Positions 32,130-41,358 of a stretch of 64,000 nucleotides of DNA are shown here, piece by piece. The notes below the pieces were generated by a model, which did no database searches, had not been told where the DNA came from, and was given only the letters and a program-made list of their open reading frames with translations. Positions within the stretch are counted from its first letter, which is position 1; the number at the start of each line of letters is the position of its first letter. The translations under genes were made by a program, and so were the position numbers. Source of the DNA: Locusta migratoria (Eukaryota > Arthropoda > Insecta > Orthoptera > Acrididae); assembly GCA_026315105.1 (NCBI GenBank), contig CM048744.1, positions 974,590,221-974,654,220 on the forward strand. Direction: 5' to 3'.

Positions 32130-32560
32130 TATGGGTACCAACACTGACAATTGACTGGGCCTCTCCATTAAATGATGTGGCACCATCGACCATCACTGCT
32201 TACTGTCGGACCGTAAGGCGAGGAACAGCCAGGTTGGTATTCCTCCGCTGTCCATGACGTCTCCAGACATTTCTTAGCTAGTCATCAGAGTTCTCATCGA
32301 AGCAGGAATGATAATTAAAGATTTTTCTAGTGTGATTCTAAACGGAATATGTCCGATACGTCTGCAAAAAGGCTCGTTGGTGTCCTGAGGTCCATTTTTT
32401 GTCGGTGGAAGGGCCGCCGTCAGCTGAGTCGCCTTTCTGTGAGCCTCGAGAAGCACCAGTTACACGGCAGATCAGTAACAATGGAGTCTATTGCTCAGTC
32501 TTCACGTTCTGTTGTCCTTCTAAATCAACCTCTTCCTTCTTGTCGCCGTGTTCGCCTTTT
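32130..32560 (-). pseudogene. Tc1-like transposase relic (family T4)
   Basis: Minus-strand frames show 'VWRRHGQRRNTNLAVPRLTV' followed by 'VMVDGATSFN'. This corresponds to the Tc1 landmark between the first catalytic Asp ('FSDES') and the second (the VWGA block). Upstream 'LPPTKNGPQDTNEPFCRRIG' matches the pre-DES linker. The Trp-Gly-Ala block is mutated to Asp-Gly-Ala. Stops interrupt the frame and both inverted repeats are missing. Confidence 0.55.
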
Positions 32561-33671
32561 GTTCACCCAGTCCTGACAACGACATGAAAAGTGGCATCGG
32601 TCTTCTTCTTTGTCCTGCAATTTCTCCAAGTGGTTTCTTTAACTAAGATACTAACGCTGAGATCTGCTTATATTGATCACGCCCCTAGCACCTCAGTAAG
32701 TGACCAATTTATGTAGCTCCTTCGCGGTATATATGCCACCATTATTTTTTAAAATTTAATTTAATTTTATTCTTTTTATTTATTTGTTTTTAGAGTGCAT
32801 TAAATTTACCTCATGGTTTTGTTGCTGTCATTAGTCAAAACGTGGAATAATGCGGTTCACTGCAGTAGCCTTCTCTGTAAACAGGCACGACCACATACAC
32901 GCACTTCGCAATACGGACTACTCATCCAGTGAAGATGTAGATACTTTGAATTTACGCTATGTAATTTGCAAGACTTTTTTCTTATAACTGTAAACGCTGA
33001 TGTCGGTTTATTACCGTATTATGAAATGCTTCAGGATACTATTTTTGTAAAGGAATTTGTGAAGATAAAATAAGTTTATGTATTTTTTGTTAATGGTTTT
33101 CACGTTTTTCTTATGATTGTTCGCAATGTACTGATTAGTACACTTAGGTATTCTGTTTAAAGATACAATGGAGGTTTTCTGACTTAAGTAGCAGTTTATG
33201 ATTTATGATTTACGTACATTTTGATTGTTTTCTGTGCTGAAGGACGTTTTGAGACGTTGTATATTCTGAGATGGCTTTGACAACTCCTGTATTAAGTTAC
33301 TGATCATTTTGACACAGGGTGCAATTGGCCCGTTTTTTCGTATTCTGTATTTCTAAGTTGAAAGAATATTACTTCAATTTCAAATCATGAACTCCTACTA
33401 CTTATGTAATTTCTGTTTATATATTTTTTGTAATTTTTACTCTAAGTTATGGCAATTTATCATAGGCCCTACTGTTATAGAGGGCAGCACTGCACAGTGT
33501 AAAACTTTGAAATTTGCAGCTTATTTGTGGGCCCACAGGGCCTGGACTCTATCTATGATACTATGTTTTACTTTTCTCTTCATATTGTGATGACTTATAC
33601 GTCCGCATATAGTTTATTCCGTTTCTTAATTCGTAACGACTTTCACGTCTAGAGGCTGATATTATATTTTT

Positions 33672-33754
<83 letters not shown>

Positions 33755-34051
33755 TAGAAATGAAGATGCTCATACACTGAAATCGATTTGTAATAAAAAA
33801 AAAGTAAAGGTTTCAATGCGGCCAAAGCTGGTTCTCCCTAGTTTAATAACTATGGAAATTGCTGACGCGAGATGACAGGGCAGCTGCGGAATACATTCAA
33901 CACATTTCTTATTCAGAGGCCTAATGACAATGACTTGCTCTAAACGTAGCGTTGTTAAGTCTAATGCTTTATTCATTCTTAACTAGTCTGAACCCCAATC
34001 AAATAGCTACTTATGAAACCATCAAACTTTCTGGGTCTGTGTTTGAATTAT
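32561..34051. other. No recognisable gene; low-complexity T-rich tract
   Basis: A (TTTA)n tract (33671-33708) runs into about 45 T (33709-33753). It could be the tail of a minus-strand retroposon. The rest is AT-rich with no recognised family. Confidence 0.45.
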
Positions 34052-34580
34052 GTACGGCTATTCAAAAAGACAGAACAAATTTGAAACATTTATGAGTTCC
34101 AAATTTCAAAAGATAAAAACAACAACACAACGTTTCTCGAAAAAGAAAATGTCACATGTCTGTAATGTAATATGACCATGAATTGCAAGACTGAAATCGA
34201 AAGCGTGGCACCACATTCGAAGCAGCTAGTCTTTCGTTATCGAATTCACGGCTTCAACAAGTCATTGTCGCAAACTTTCAAGAGTGTCAAGCATAGGTTG
34301 GGATAAATACGCGGCGACAGTCTTATGTATCTTCTTAGACAGATCAAAAGGCCTGGAATGGTGTCGTAACGTTGGACGTGCGTAGAGAAATGAGGCTGGA
34401 TATAATCCTGCATGAGGATGAAATCATCTGCATCTTCAAGTTGTGGAAAAAAACAGAAGCATATCTAGAAGAGAAACAATGGTGCCACTGAGGTCATGCA
34501 TGTGAAGAAAAAGCGCCGTGAATGGAATGTTGTAACTTTACAAGAACGTAAGAATTATGGATCTGTCTTTTGTAGTTTAC
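34052..34580 (-). pseudogene. Mariner/Tc-like transposase relic with one terminal repeat
   Basis: The minus strand gives 'PQLEDADDFILMQDYIQPHFSTHVQRY' in pieces, like the catalytic 'F.QDGAPPHF' block of the third subfamily of insect Tc/mariner elements. Then come 'KIHKTVAAYLSQPML' and 'HIT...TCDI'-like C-terminal motifs. The end TACGGCTATTCAAAAAGAC at 34052 looks like the terminal inverted repeat next to a TA. The catalytic region is mutated (QDY for QDG), with several frameshifts. Confidence 0.55.
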
Positions 34581-35640
34581 AAGATATAAACGTCTGAAAT
34601 ATTTTCCTTCTTTTTCAGTAGCCCAATATGTAAGTTAAAGGCATTATATGGCTGCAGATAGTGTAAGTAGACAAAACCTAACTGTTGCTCAAGCATTGAG
34701 GTTAAATTTTATTATTATGATCTATTTTTGAAATACATTTATTATATTACATAATGGTAGGTGCAGCAACTGTGGATAGTTTTCGGAGAAACAGATTACG
34801 GCGGGGCTACTTAAAAATAAAAAGGAAGGCAGTGCATGTTTGTATTGAAGAAATGCCAGTGTATATCCAAGCACAAATATACAGACAGCGTAATATTAAA
34901 TATATAAGCGATACATAACGTATAAACTGTCCCTGGCCCGCACTGAACTAACATGAATGTTCAAGATATCGCGGTCGGCGCTCGACTGACTGCCGCCGCA
35001 CCTTGCTGCGCGCCACAAGCCACCGTTTTGGCGCCAAGCGAAACTTCTAGACTAACATTGTTCAACTTATTACAAAATATACAAATAATTAAATCTTTGA
35101 ATTAACCGAAATATAGCTTAGCACAAAAGCATTACAGAAAGTATACAAACAATTTTTAATAAATATAGGAAAGTTAAATATTAATAAAAGAAGCTTGAAG
35201 TTTTGGCGGCAACTAGTACAGGCGGAAGCCAATCAGATCTCAACTAGCAATAGGGTCGGAGCTTTCCCACGGGATACAAGCTCATTTACTGTCTCTCTCT
35301 CTCTCTCACACACCCTTTCTATTACGTCACACAGTTCTCCAACCAAGAAAACTTCTTTAACACCTAATACATTGAGACGCGAAATAAACGGCTCCATATC
35401 AGCTCCCTCACAAGATACTGCTCAATATTTGCAGTAGAAGAAAAAATGTTTACTACAAAAATTGATTTTTCTCACCAAACTAGGTCCCCTAACATAAAAC
35501 GTGTTTATCTGGCTCCTGTTAGATTGTAACAAGGGACTGATAACCGTTGCAGTTTAGTCACTTCCAAAAATCAACAACATTGTAACAAACGACGAAAAGA
35601 TTGTTACGCGTGACAAAGTAGCTATTGAAATTTCAGTTTT

Positions 35641-35642
<2 letters not shown>
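34581..35642. other. No recognisable gene
   Basis: A CpG-rich patch lies at 34960-35035. The 80-codon plus frame at 35195-35437 has no domain. Nothing else recognised. Confidence 0.4.

Positions 35643-35687
<45 letters not shown>
35643..35687. repeat. (TG)n microsatellite
   Basis: About 22 TG units. Confidence 0.97.
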
Positions 35688-35689
<2 letters not shown>

Positions 35690-36520
35690 ATTTGAAACTT
35701 GCAGCTTTATTTTCGTGTAGCCCAGTACTTTATAGTACAGTCGTCACCGCGAGATCGCTTTCAGGTTGGGATGGAAAGGGGAAGGCTGAAAATACTTTTC
35801 CAAGTAGCACGCCGTAATCACATATAAATAGGAAGCACATGCCGGTCACGGCACGCTGCAGGTGCAGCCAAATAAACCGCCACGCTTCTGCTAGACTAGA
35901 GCAAACACATCACCTATTGGGGGCCACCTATCATTCAGTCCTATTAAGGGCTCTATCTCCCATGAGTTTTGAAGCATCACTTCACGCGAATACTAAATTT
36001 ATTTTTTTAACTGGTAAGCGATTAATTTTATACCCAATAATCTTCCAACTAACACTGATTTTAATTCTGAAAGGTGTCACTGGTAAAAATGAATAACAGG
36101 CTTTTGTTTAGGGTGTAATTTCTATCTTCAGAATTTGTAAGGTTGTATCGCAGTTAATCTTATTAAAATCTTTCATTTACATAATGCAATCCATAATAAA
36201 GATCGTAAGGGAAAGGCATCATTTACGACGCAATAGATTACCTTTTGTTCCTAATCTTTATGAGGATGGATCGCTCATTTCACTTTAACTCATTATGCTA
36301 TAGTCTCTAGAGAATGGCGAAGAGAGTATAATAAATAAACAAATCAGAAAAGTTTGGAAAAATTCTTAGTTATCTATTAATCCTATTTTGACATCATGGT
36401 TATTCATGGAAGCTACATTCCTATTTATTGAGATGGATAGACATACGCGTTATCTTGTAAGTCACAAAGTATCTACTCTAATTCTTATATGAAGCTCAAT
36501 ACAGTTTGATATATTCATAA

Positions 36521-36524
<4 letters not shown>
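35688..36524. other. No recognisable gene
   Basis: AT-rich DNA with one 85-codon frame (35839-36096, plus) lacking any recognised domain. Confidence 0.4.

Positions 36525-36578
<54 letters not shown>
36525..36578. repeat. (TA)n microsatellite
   Basis: About 27 TA units that directly abut the foldback element. Confidence 0.95.
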
Positions 36579-36580
<2 letters not shown>

Positions 36581-37019
36581 CCCTGTGAACTTCGTATCGC
36601 TTACCTCGTAATATAAACTATATTAATTTAAATCATGTCTTTTAAACGCAGTAGCTTTATAAAGGCATCATCAGTCTAAGTATCGGCTCGATAGTGGGCG
36701 GAAAGAGTGGACAAATCACGCACACATGTCTAGGATAATAGTCACGTCACATTCGTGGAATTTCAGGGGAAGACTTAAACGGTGATAAAATATGGAAAAA
36801 TTGTGAGGAAAATTTAGATTCAAAACATTTAAAATAATGACTTGGTTGTTATGTTGGGTGCGTTCAGAAATATACTTTGAAAGAGTCAAGTTCGCTTTAC
36901 ACGATCTAAACTTGTATATGATCTGTCAAACATAAAATTTAATTGCTGTTCGTTATTCTCGCTAAAATATGATTTAAATTAATATGGTTTATATTAAGAG
37001 GTAAGTTCACCGGGTCATG
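36579..37019. mobile_element. Foldback element with ~55-bp inverted ends
   Basis: Left end ATGACCCTGTGAACTT...CTATATTAATTTAAATCAT and right end ATGATTTAAATTAATATGG...AAGTTCACCGGGTCAT are inverted copies; the left arm has a 9-base extra segment. The interior has GCATCATCAGTC, similar to PLE-type ends. It was inserted in or beside a TA microsatellite. No coding sequence. Confidence 0.75.
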
Positions 37020-37520
37020 TAATTGTTAATATGTATGTACTCTTACTTGGAACTTCAAATGTGCAAAATTTTATTGCAATCGTGCGAATGATATTGACAG
37101 CCCAAAGAAAAGAGCTCTTTCAGTTTTCCAGAAATTTTCCTATTTTCTGACCAACTGTTCTAAACTTTTGCTTCATTAAAACCTTCCTCTCGCCAAACTT
37201 TTGTTTCATTTAAACCTTCCTCTCGCTTTGAACGTGACTGTGCAAAATTTTATCACAAGCGGATGAACGGTTGTCAACTTATAATGTTGAGTACATTTAG
37301 AAACACATTGAAAAAGGAACTTGGTCCGAATTCTCCGACTTTCCTTTTCAACTGTCCCTACTTTTTTTTTTTTTTTTTAATTCATCTGACCACTTCCAAT
37401 AAGAAACCAATTTGATTAAATAAACGTTAATCAAGGAAATCTCTGACTTTGCGTACGTCATTTGCAAATGTTAGAATAAAACCTTTTTTATTAATGAACA
37501 AGTTTATGTAATAATTCTTA
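37020..37520. repeat. Unclassified repeat with 32-bp tandem duplication
   Basis: AAACTTTTGCTTCATTAAAACC... is repeated directly (about 37155-37186 and 37193-37224, each ending CCTTCCTCTCGC). Strings like GTGCAAAATTTTATCACAAG recall old dispersed arthropod repeats. A short T tract lies at 37362-37378. No coding potential. Confidence 0.4.
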
Positions 37521-37533
37521 TTTGTTTCGCAAA

Positions 37534-37727
37534 GCCGGCAGCGGTGGCCGAGGTGACTGAGGCGCTTCAGTCACGGTCTGCACGGCCACTACGGTCGGGG
37601 GTTCGAATCCCCCTTCGGGCATGGATATTTGTGCCGTCCTTAGTTGTAGGTAGTTCATTAGTAGTTGGTAAGTTTAGGGACTGATGACCCCGTAGTTAAG
37701 TCCCTTAAGCTTAACAAACATTTGGTT
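37534..37727 (+). mobile_element. tRNA-derived SINE, family A, perfect 13-bp TSD
   Basis: Head GCCGGCAGCGGTGGCCGAGG, intact B box, GACTGATGACCCC body, tail TAACAAACATTTGG. TSD TTTGTTTCGCAAA is exact at 37521-37533 and 37728-37740. Confidence 0.97.
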
Positions 37728-37952
37728 TTTGTTTCGCAAACTAGAGCCTATGCAGAGAGTGTTTTAACTGCAAGATCAAACGAGTTCGTTGCAGGATCAT
37801 GAAAGCAGACCCTGAGATAACATCGAGCCAAACTTCTAAATCAGAACCGTGCATAGCCCCACACGCAGGTTCTTACTGCGTGTAGTGACACGTATGTGGC
37901 TCGACAGCTTGTGTCCCTACACACGCCCTCACTATGATCGGTCGTTCTCTTC

Positions 37953-38856
37953 TACATATACATCTACATACATACTCCGCAATTCACCGTAAGGTGCTTG
38001 GCGGAGGGTACACTGTACCACTACTAGGCATTTCCTTTCCTATTCCACTCCCAAATTGAACGAGGAAAAAAAGAATGCCTATATGCCTCCGTACGAGCAC
38101 TAATTTCTCTTATCTTATCTTTGTGATCTTTACCCGAAATGTAAGTACGAGGCAGCAAGATCGTACTATACTCAGCTTCAAATTCCGGCCCTCTAAATTT
38201 ACTTAACAGAAATTCACGAAAAGAACGTCCCCAATTGAGTTGACGGAGCATTTCCGTGACACTCGCGCATTGGTCGAACCTACCGGTAACAAACGTAGTT
38301 GCTCGCCTCTGAACCGCCTCTATGTCTTCCTTCAAACCGATCTGCTGCGGGTCCCAAACACTTGAGCAATACTCAAGACGTGGTCGTACAAGCGTTTTAT
38401 ACGCGGTCTCCTTTACAGGTGAAGTACATCTTCCCAAAATTCTCCCAATAAACCGAAGTCGGGTGTCCGCCTTATTCACAACTGTCCTTACATGCTCGTT
38501 CCATTTCATATCGCTCTGCAATGTTACGCCGAGATATTTGAACGACGCGACAGCGTCAAGAAGCTCACTACTAATGCTGTATTCGAACATTATGCGATTG
38601 TTTTTTCTACTCATGCGCATCACCTTACATTTTTCTACATTGAGAGCTAGCTGCCATTCTTCGCACCAACTAGAGATTTTGTCTAAGTCATCCTGTATGC
38701 TATTACAGTCAGTTACAGACGACACCCTCCCATACACCACAGCATCATCAGCAAACAGCCGCAAATTACAAGTTAGTCTGTCCATCAGATCATTTATATA
38801 GATAGAAAATAATAGCGATCCTATCACACTCCCCTGGGGCACGCCTGACGGTACAC
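37953..38856 (-). mobile_element. CR1/L2-like LINE (family K), 5'-truncated copy K1
   Basis: Bounded on the right by the 3' tail complement (CTACATATACATCTACATAC) at 37953 and on the left by the shared 5' breakpoint at the CGTCAGGCGTGCC string (38844-38856). The 3' untranslated region includes CACCTTACGGTGAATTGCGG in complement. The same unit, with the same start, occurs at 54908-55826 and 56366-57275. Confidence 0.92.
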
Positions 38857-38938
38857 TCCTGACACAGTCGGCGTGGTGCGGCCTCTTTGCTGCTGCCGCC
38901 CAGTACCCGGAAGTGTGTGCGCCTCCCACGCTCGCCAC
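38024..38938 (-). CDS. Open reverse-transcriptase fragment of LINE copy K1
   Basis: An open frame of 304 codons, of which about the last 277 are LINE. It starts inside RT at 'SGVPQGSVIGPLLFSIYIND', reaches the catalytic 'LFADDAVVYG' and 'KYLGVTLQSDMKW', then 'LVRPRLEYCSSVWDP' and the end 'SIWEWNRKGNA'. The first about 27 codons, including the ATG, come from unrelated GC-rich flank. Compared with K2 and K3 there is an in-frame 18-base deletion (the 'SLEERR' segment). RT fingers and endonuclease are missing, so retrotransposition competence is excluded. The open frame suggests a young copy rather than selection. Confidence 0.85.
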   Translation of the reverse strand: MASVGGAHTSGYWAAAAKRPHHADCVRSVPSGVPQGSVIGSLLFSIYINDLMDRLTCNLRLFADDAVVYGRVSSVTDCNSIQDDLDKISSWCEEWQLALNVEKCKVMRMSRKNNRIMFEYSISSELLDAVASFKYLGVTLQSDMKWNEHVRTVVNKADTRLRFIGRILGRCTSPVKETAYKTLVRPRLEYCSSVWDPQQIGLKEDIEAVQRRATTFVTGRFDQCASVTEMLRQLNWGRSFREFLLSKFRGPEFEAEYSTILLPRTYISGKDHKDKIREISARTEAYRHSFFPRSIWEWNRKGNA

Positions 38939-39308
38939 CTGCGGCTGTTACTGCCGCCCACGCAGGCGAGGGCGGCGGAGGCGGCGACGCAACAATCCCA
39001 CCTGCTGCCCGCGGACAACTCACCGCGCGGCCCTGCCCAAGTGCACAAGGCGAGCGGCAGTACTCGAGCCGCGCACCTGCACTGCATTCATGCGACACCT
39101 TAAGCTTTTATTGTGGAGGAAGTGGCACGACACTGTTACGCAAACATTGGGAAAACAGTTTAAGGTTTACTGCCTGTAGAGTGTTTACGCGGTGTACGTG
39201 AGCACTGTGCAAATCACGAGCGGCATCAAATCGATGTTGCATTCCGTAACATATACGGCAGGTAGTCAGTTTGACTACCTTACTTACGTGACGCGATCAG
39301 ATTCAGTC
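38857..39308. other. GC-rich segment, no recognisable gene
   Basis: CpG-rich to about 39100, with open frames on both strands (up to 104 codons) due to composition. No domain recognised. AT-rich after 39105. Confidence 0.4.
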
Positions 39309-40964
39309 GATTAGATTAGATTAGATTAAAACTTTTATCCATTGTGTTGGAACCCGCGACTGTTTCTTGAAATAGGTTTCAGAAATTACTGCAACCAGTC
39401 GCCTTATGTTTCTTCTTAATGAAGATTTATTTAAACCATTACCGGTTTCAAGCCGCCCAGCAGCTCATCATCAGATGGTATACATTTAGTGCAAATTACA
39501 TTTGCATGTGTGGCATGGCAGAATACGAGAAAAAAGTAATCACTAATTTTGGTATGCTACACTGAATAATTACAATATAAGTCTGTCTTCAAGACATTAC
39601 TTACAGTTATGCGTTTCACATTTAATTTGTCCATATATGGTCCGCTTTTGGATAGCATTTCACAACACTTTTCTTCCATCAACACACAACACCATGCTAT
39701 CCATTAAGAAGAAACAATAGGCGACTGGTTGCAGTAATTTCTGAAACCTAGATTACATTAATACTTGTTCCATGGGTCACATATACGACATTTCATAATG
39801 ATGTGGAACGTGTCAGTTTAGTAAATGTTGTCTACACTTGACAATCAATATTTTAAGGATTTTTATTACATTTTTGTTGCTTTTTTATGTTTTATCTAAA
39901 AATTCATCTACGTTTTAGGAGTTGCCATTCAGAAATTCCTTTAATTTCTTTTTAAATACTAGTCGGGAATCTGTCAGTCTTTTGATGCTACTTGCTAAGT
40001 GACCGAAGACTTTTGTGGCAGCATAATTCATCCCTTTCTGAGCCAAAGTTAGATTTAACCTTGAATAGTGAATATCATCCTTTCTCCTAGTGTTGCAGCT
40101 ATGTACACTGCTATTATTTTTGAATTGGGTTGGATTGTTAATTACAAATTTCATGAGTGAATATATGTATTGTGAAGCTATAGTGAAGATCCCTAGATCC
40201 CTAAATAAATGTCTGCAGGATGCTCTTGGGTGGGATCCAGCAACTATTCTGATTACTCGCTTTCGTGCTATGAATACTTTTTTACTCAATGTTGAATTGC
40301 CCCAGAATATGATCCCATATGAATGCAATGAATGAAAATAGGCGTAGTAAGCTAATTTACTAAGATGCATATCATCAAATTTTGCAATGACTCTGATAGC
40401 ATAAGTAGCTGAACTCAAACGTTTCAGGAGATCTTCAATATGTTTCTTCCAATTCAGTCCCTCGTCAATGCAAACACCTAAAAATTTTGAATATTCTACC
40501 TTAGGTACAGATTTATGTTCAAAGTCTAAATTTATTAATGGTGTCATGCCATTTACTGTATGAAACTGTATATACTGGGTTTTATCAAAGTTCAATGAGA
40601 GTCCATTTGTAAGAACCACTTAATAACTTTCTGAAATATATAATTTACAATTTCATCATTTAATTCCTGTTTGTCAGGCGTGATAGTTATACTTGTATCA
40701 TCAGCAAAAAGCACTAGCTTAGCATCTTCGTGAATGTAGAATGGCAAGTCATTAATATATATTAAGAACAGCAACGGACCCAAGACGGAACCTTGTGGGA
40801 CCCCATTTTTCATAACTCCCCAGTTAGAGGAATTAATTGTTTCATCTGTATCATGTGAACTGCTTATTTCAACTTTCTGCACTATTCCAGGTAAGTATGA
40901 TTTAAACCATTTGTGCACTGTCCCACTCATACCACAATACTTAACCTTATCTAGAAGAATCCGC
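39309..40964 (-). mobile_element. Jockey-type LINE (family J), 5'-truncated, tail invaded
   Basis: The plus strand begins with the (GATTA)n tail, interrupted at 39329-39748 by a Penelope-like element, then continues at 39756. The minus frames 39915-40619 and 40592-41071 contain 'GVPQGSVLGPLLFLIYINDLPF', the catalytic 'LFADDTSITI', 'LNFDKTQYIQFHTV', 'FLGVCIDEGLNWKKHI', 'YHSLHSYGIIFWGNS'-like thumb and the 'EFLNGNS' C-terminus. A frameshift near 40610 separates the two. This is the best preserved family J copy in the window. The 5' boundary lies near 40964, where another LINE fragment begins. Confidence 0.9.
39329..39748. mobile_element. Penelope-like non-coding element (family P), 7-bp TSD
   Basis: Flanked by TAGATTA (39322-39328 and 39749-39755). 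The last 47 bases are a perfect inverted copy of about 39376-39422 (GGTTTCAGAAATTACTGCAA...). The left arm extends about 47 bases beyond the inverted part, like the tail extension of PLE pseudo-LTRs. The minus strand holds a hammerhead-like core: CUGAUGA (39468-39474) ... stem AGCUGC/GCGGCU ... GAAAC (39445-39449). The interior has no RT or GIY-YIG sequence. PLE membership is inferred from architecture only. Confidence 0.65.
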
Positions 40965-40965
40965 G

Positions 40966-41130
40966 CGCCACCACAGTTAGAGATCTCCATGTGCCTCTGT
41001 CTTCTGCTATCTGTCTCCAGTTTTCCGTGATTCCCAACTGGAACAAGTCTTCTCCCATTCCATCCATCCACCTCTTCCTAGGTCTTCCCACTGGTCTGCT
41101 GCCTGACGGTATCCATACATCCAAAATCCG
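40966..41130 (-). pseudogene. RTE-like LINE C-terminal fragment
   Basis: The minus frame gives 'RPVGRPRKRWMDGMGEDLFQ', then 'WRQIAEDRGTWRSLTVVAR'. This is the C-terminal signature (GRPRKRW plus DR..WR) of RTE/CFDP2-like elements of a different family from the (CAA)n-tailed RTE. An A tract (41131-41152) lies on its upstream side. Confidence 0.75.
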
Positions 41131-41358
41131 CACAAAAAAAAAAAAAAAAAAAATACATTTCAAAGGGAAGCGCTTCAACTCGGGCGATGAACTGAAGGGC
41201 ACAGTAGACTCTTGTCACAGTTACAGCAAATCTGAGAAATACTTCGGCTTGTTGAACAGTGGGATAGTTGTGCTCAGAGACCTCTGGTGATCACTTTTGA
41301 ATTAAAAAAAATAAACATGGCTACAGATCAGCAACGGTGGAGCACGATCGAAAAGTCA
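41131..41358. other. A-tract and unassigned sequence
   Basis: About 21 A followed by DNA without a recognised domain. Confidence 0.4.

Noticed and set aside
38322..38801. 159-codon plus-strand frame, repeated at 55296-55775 (plus) and within 56414-56980 (minus)
   Set aside because: It is the antisense shadow of the LINE family K reverse transcriptase. Conservation among the three copies follows from the sense gene.
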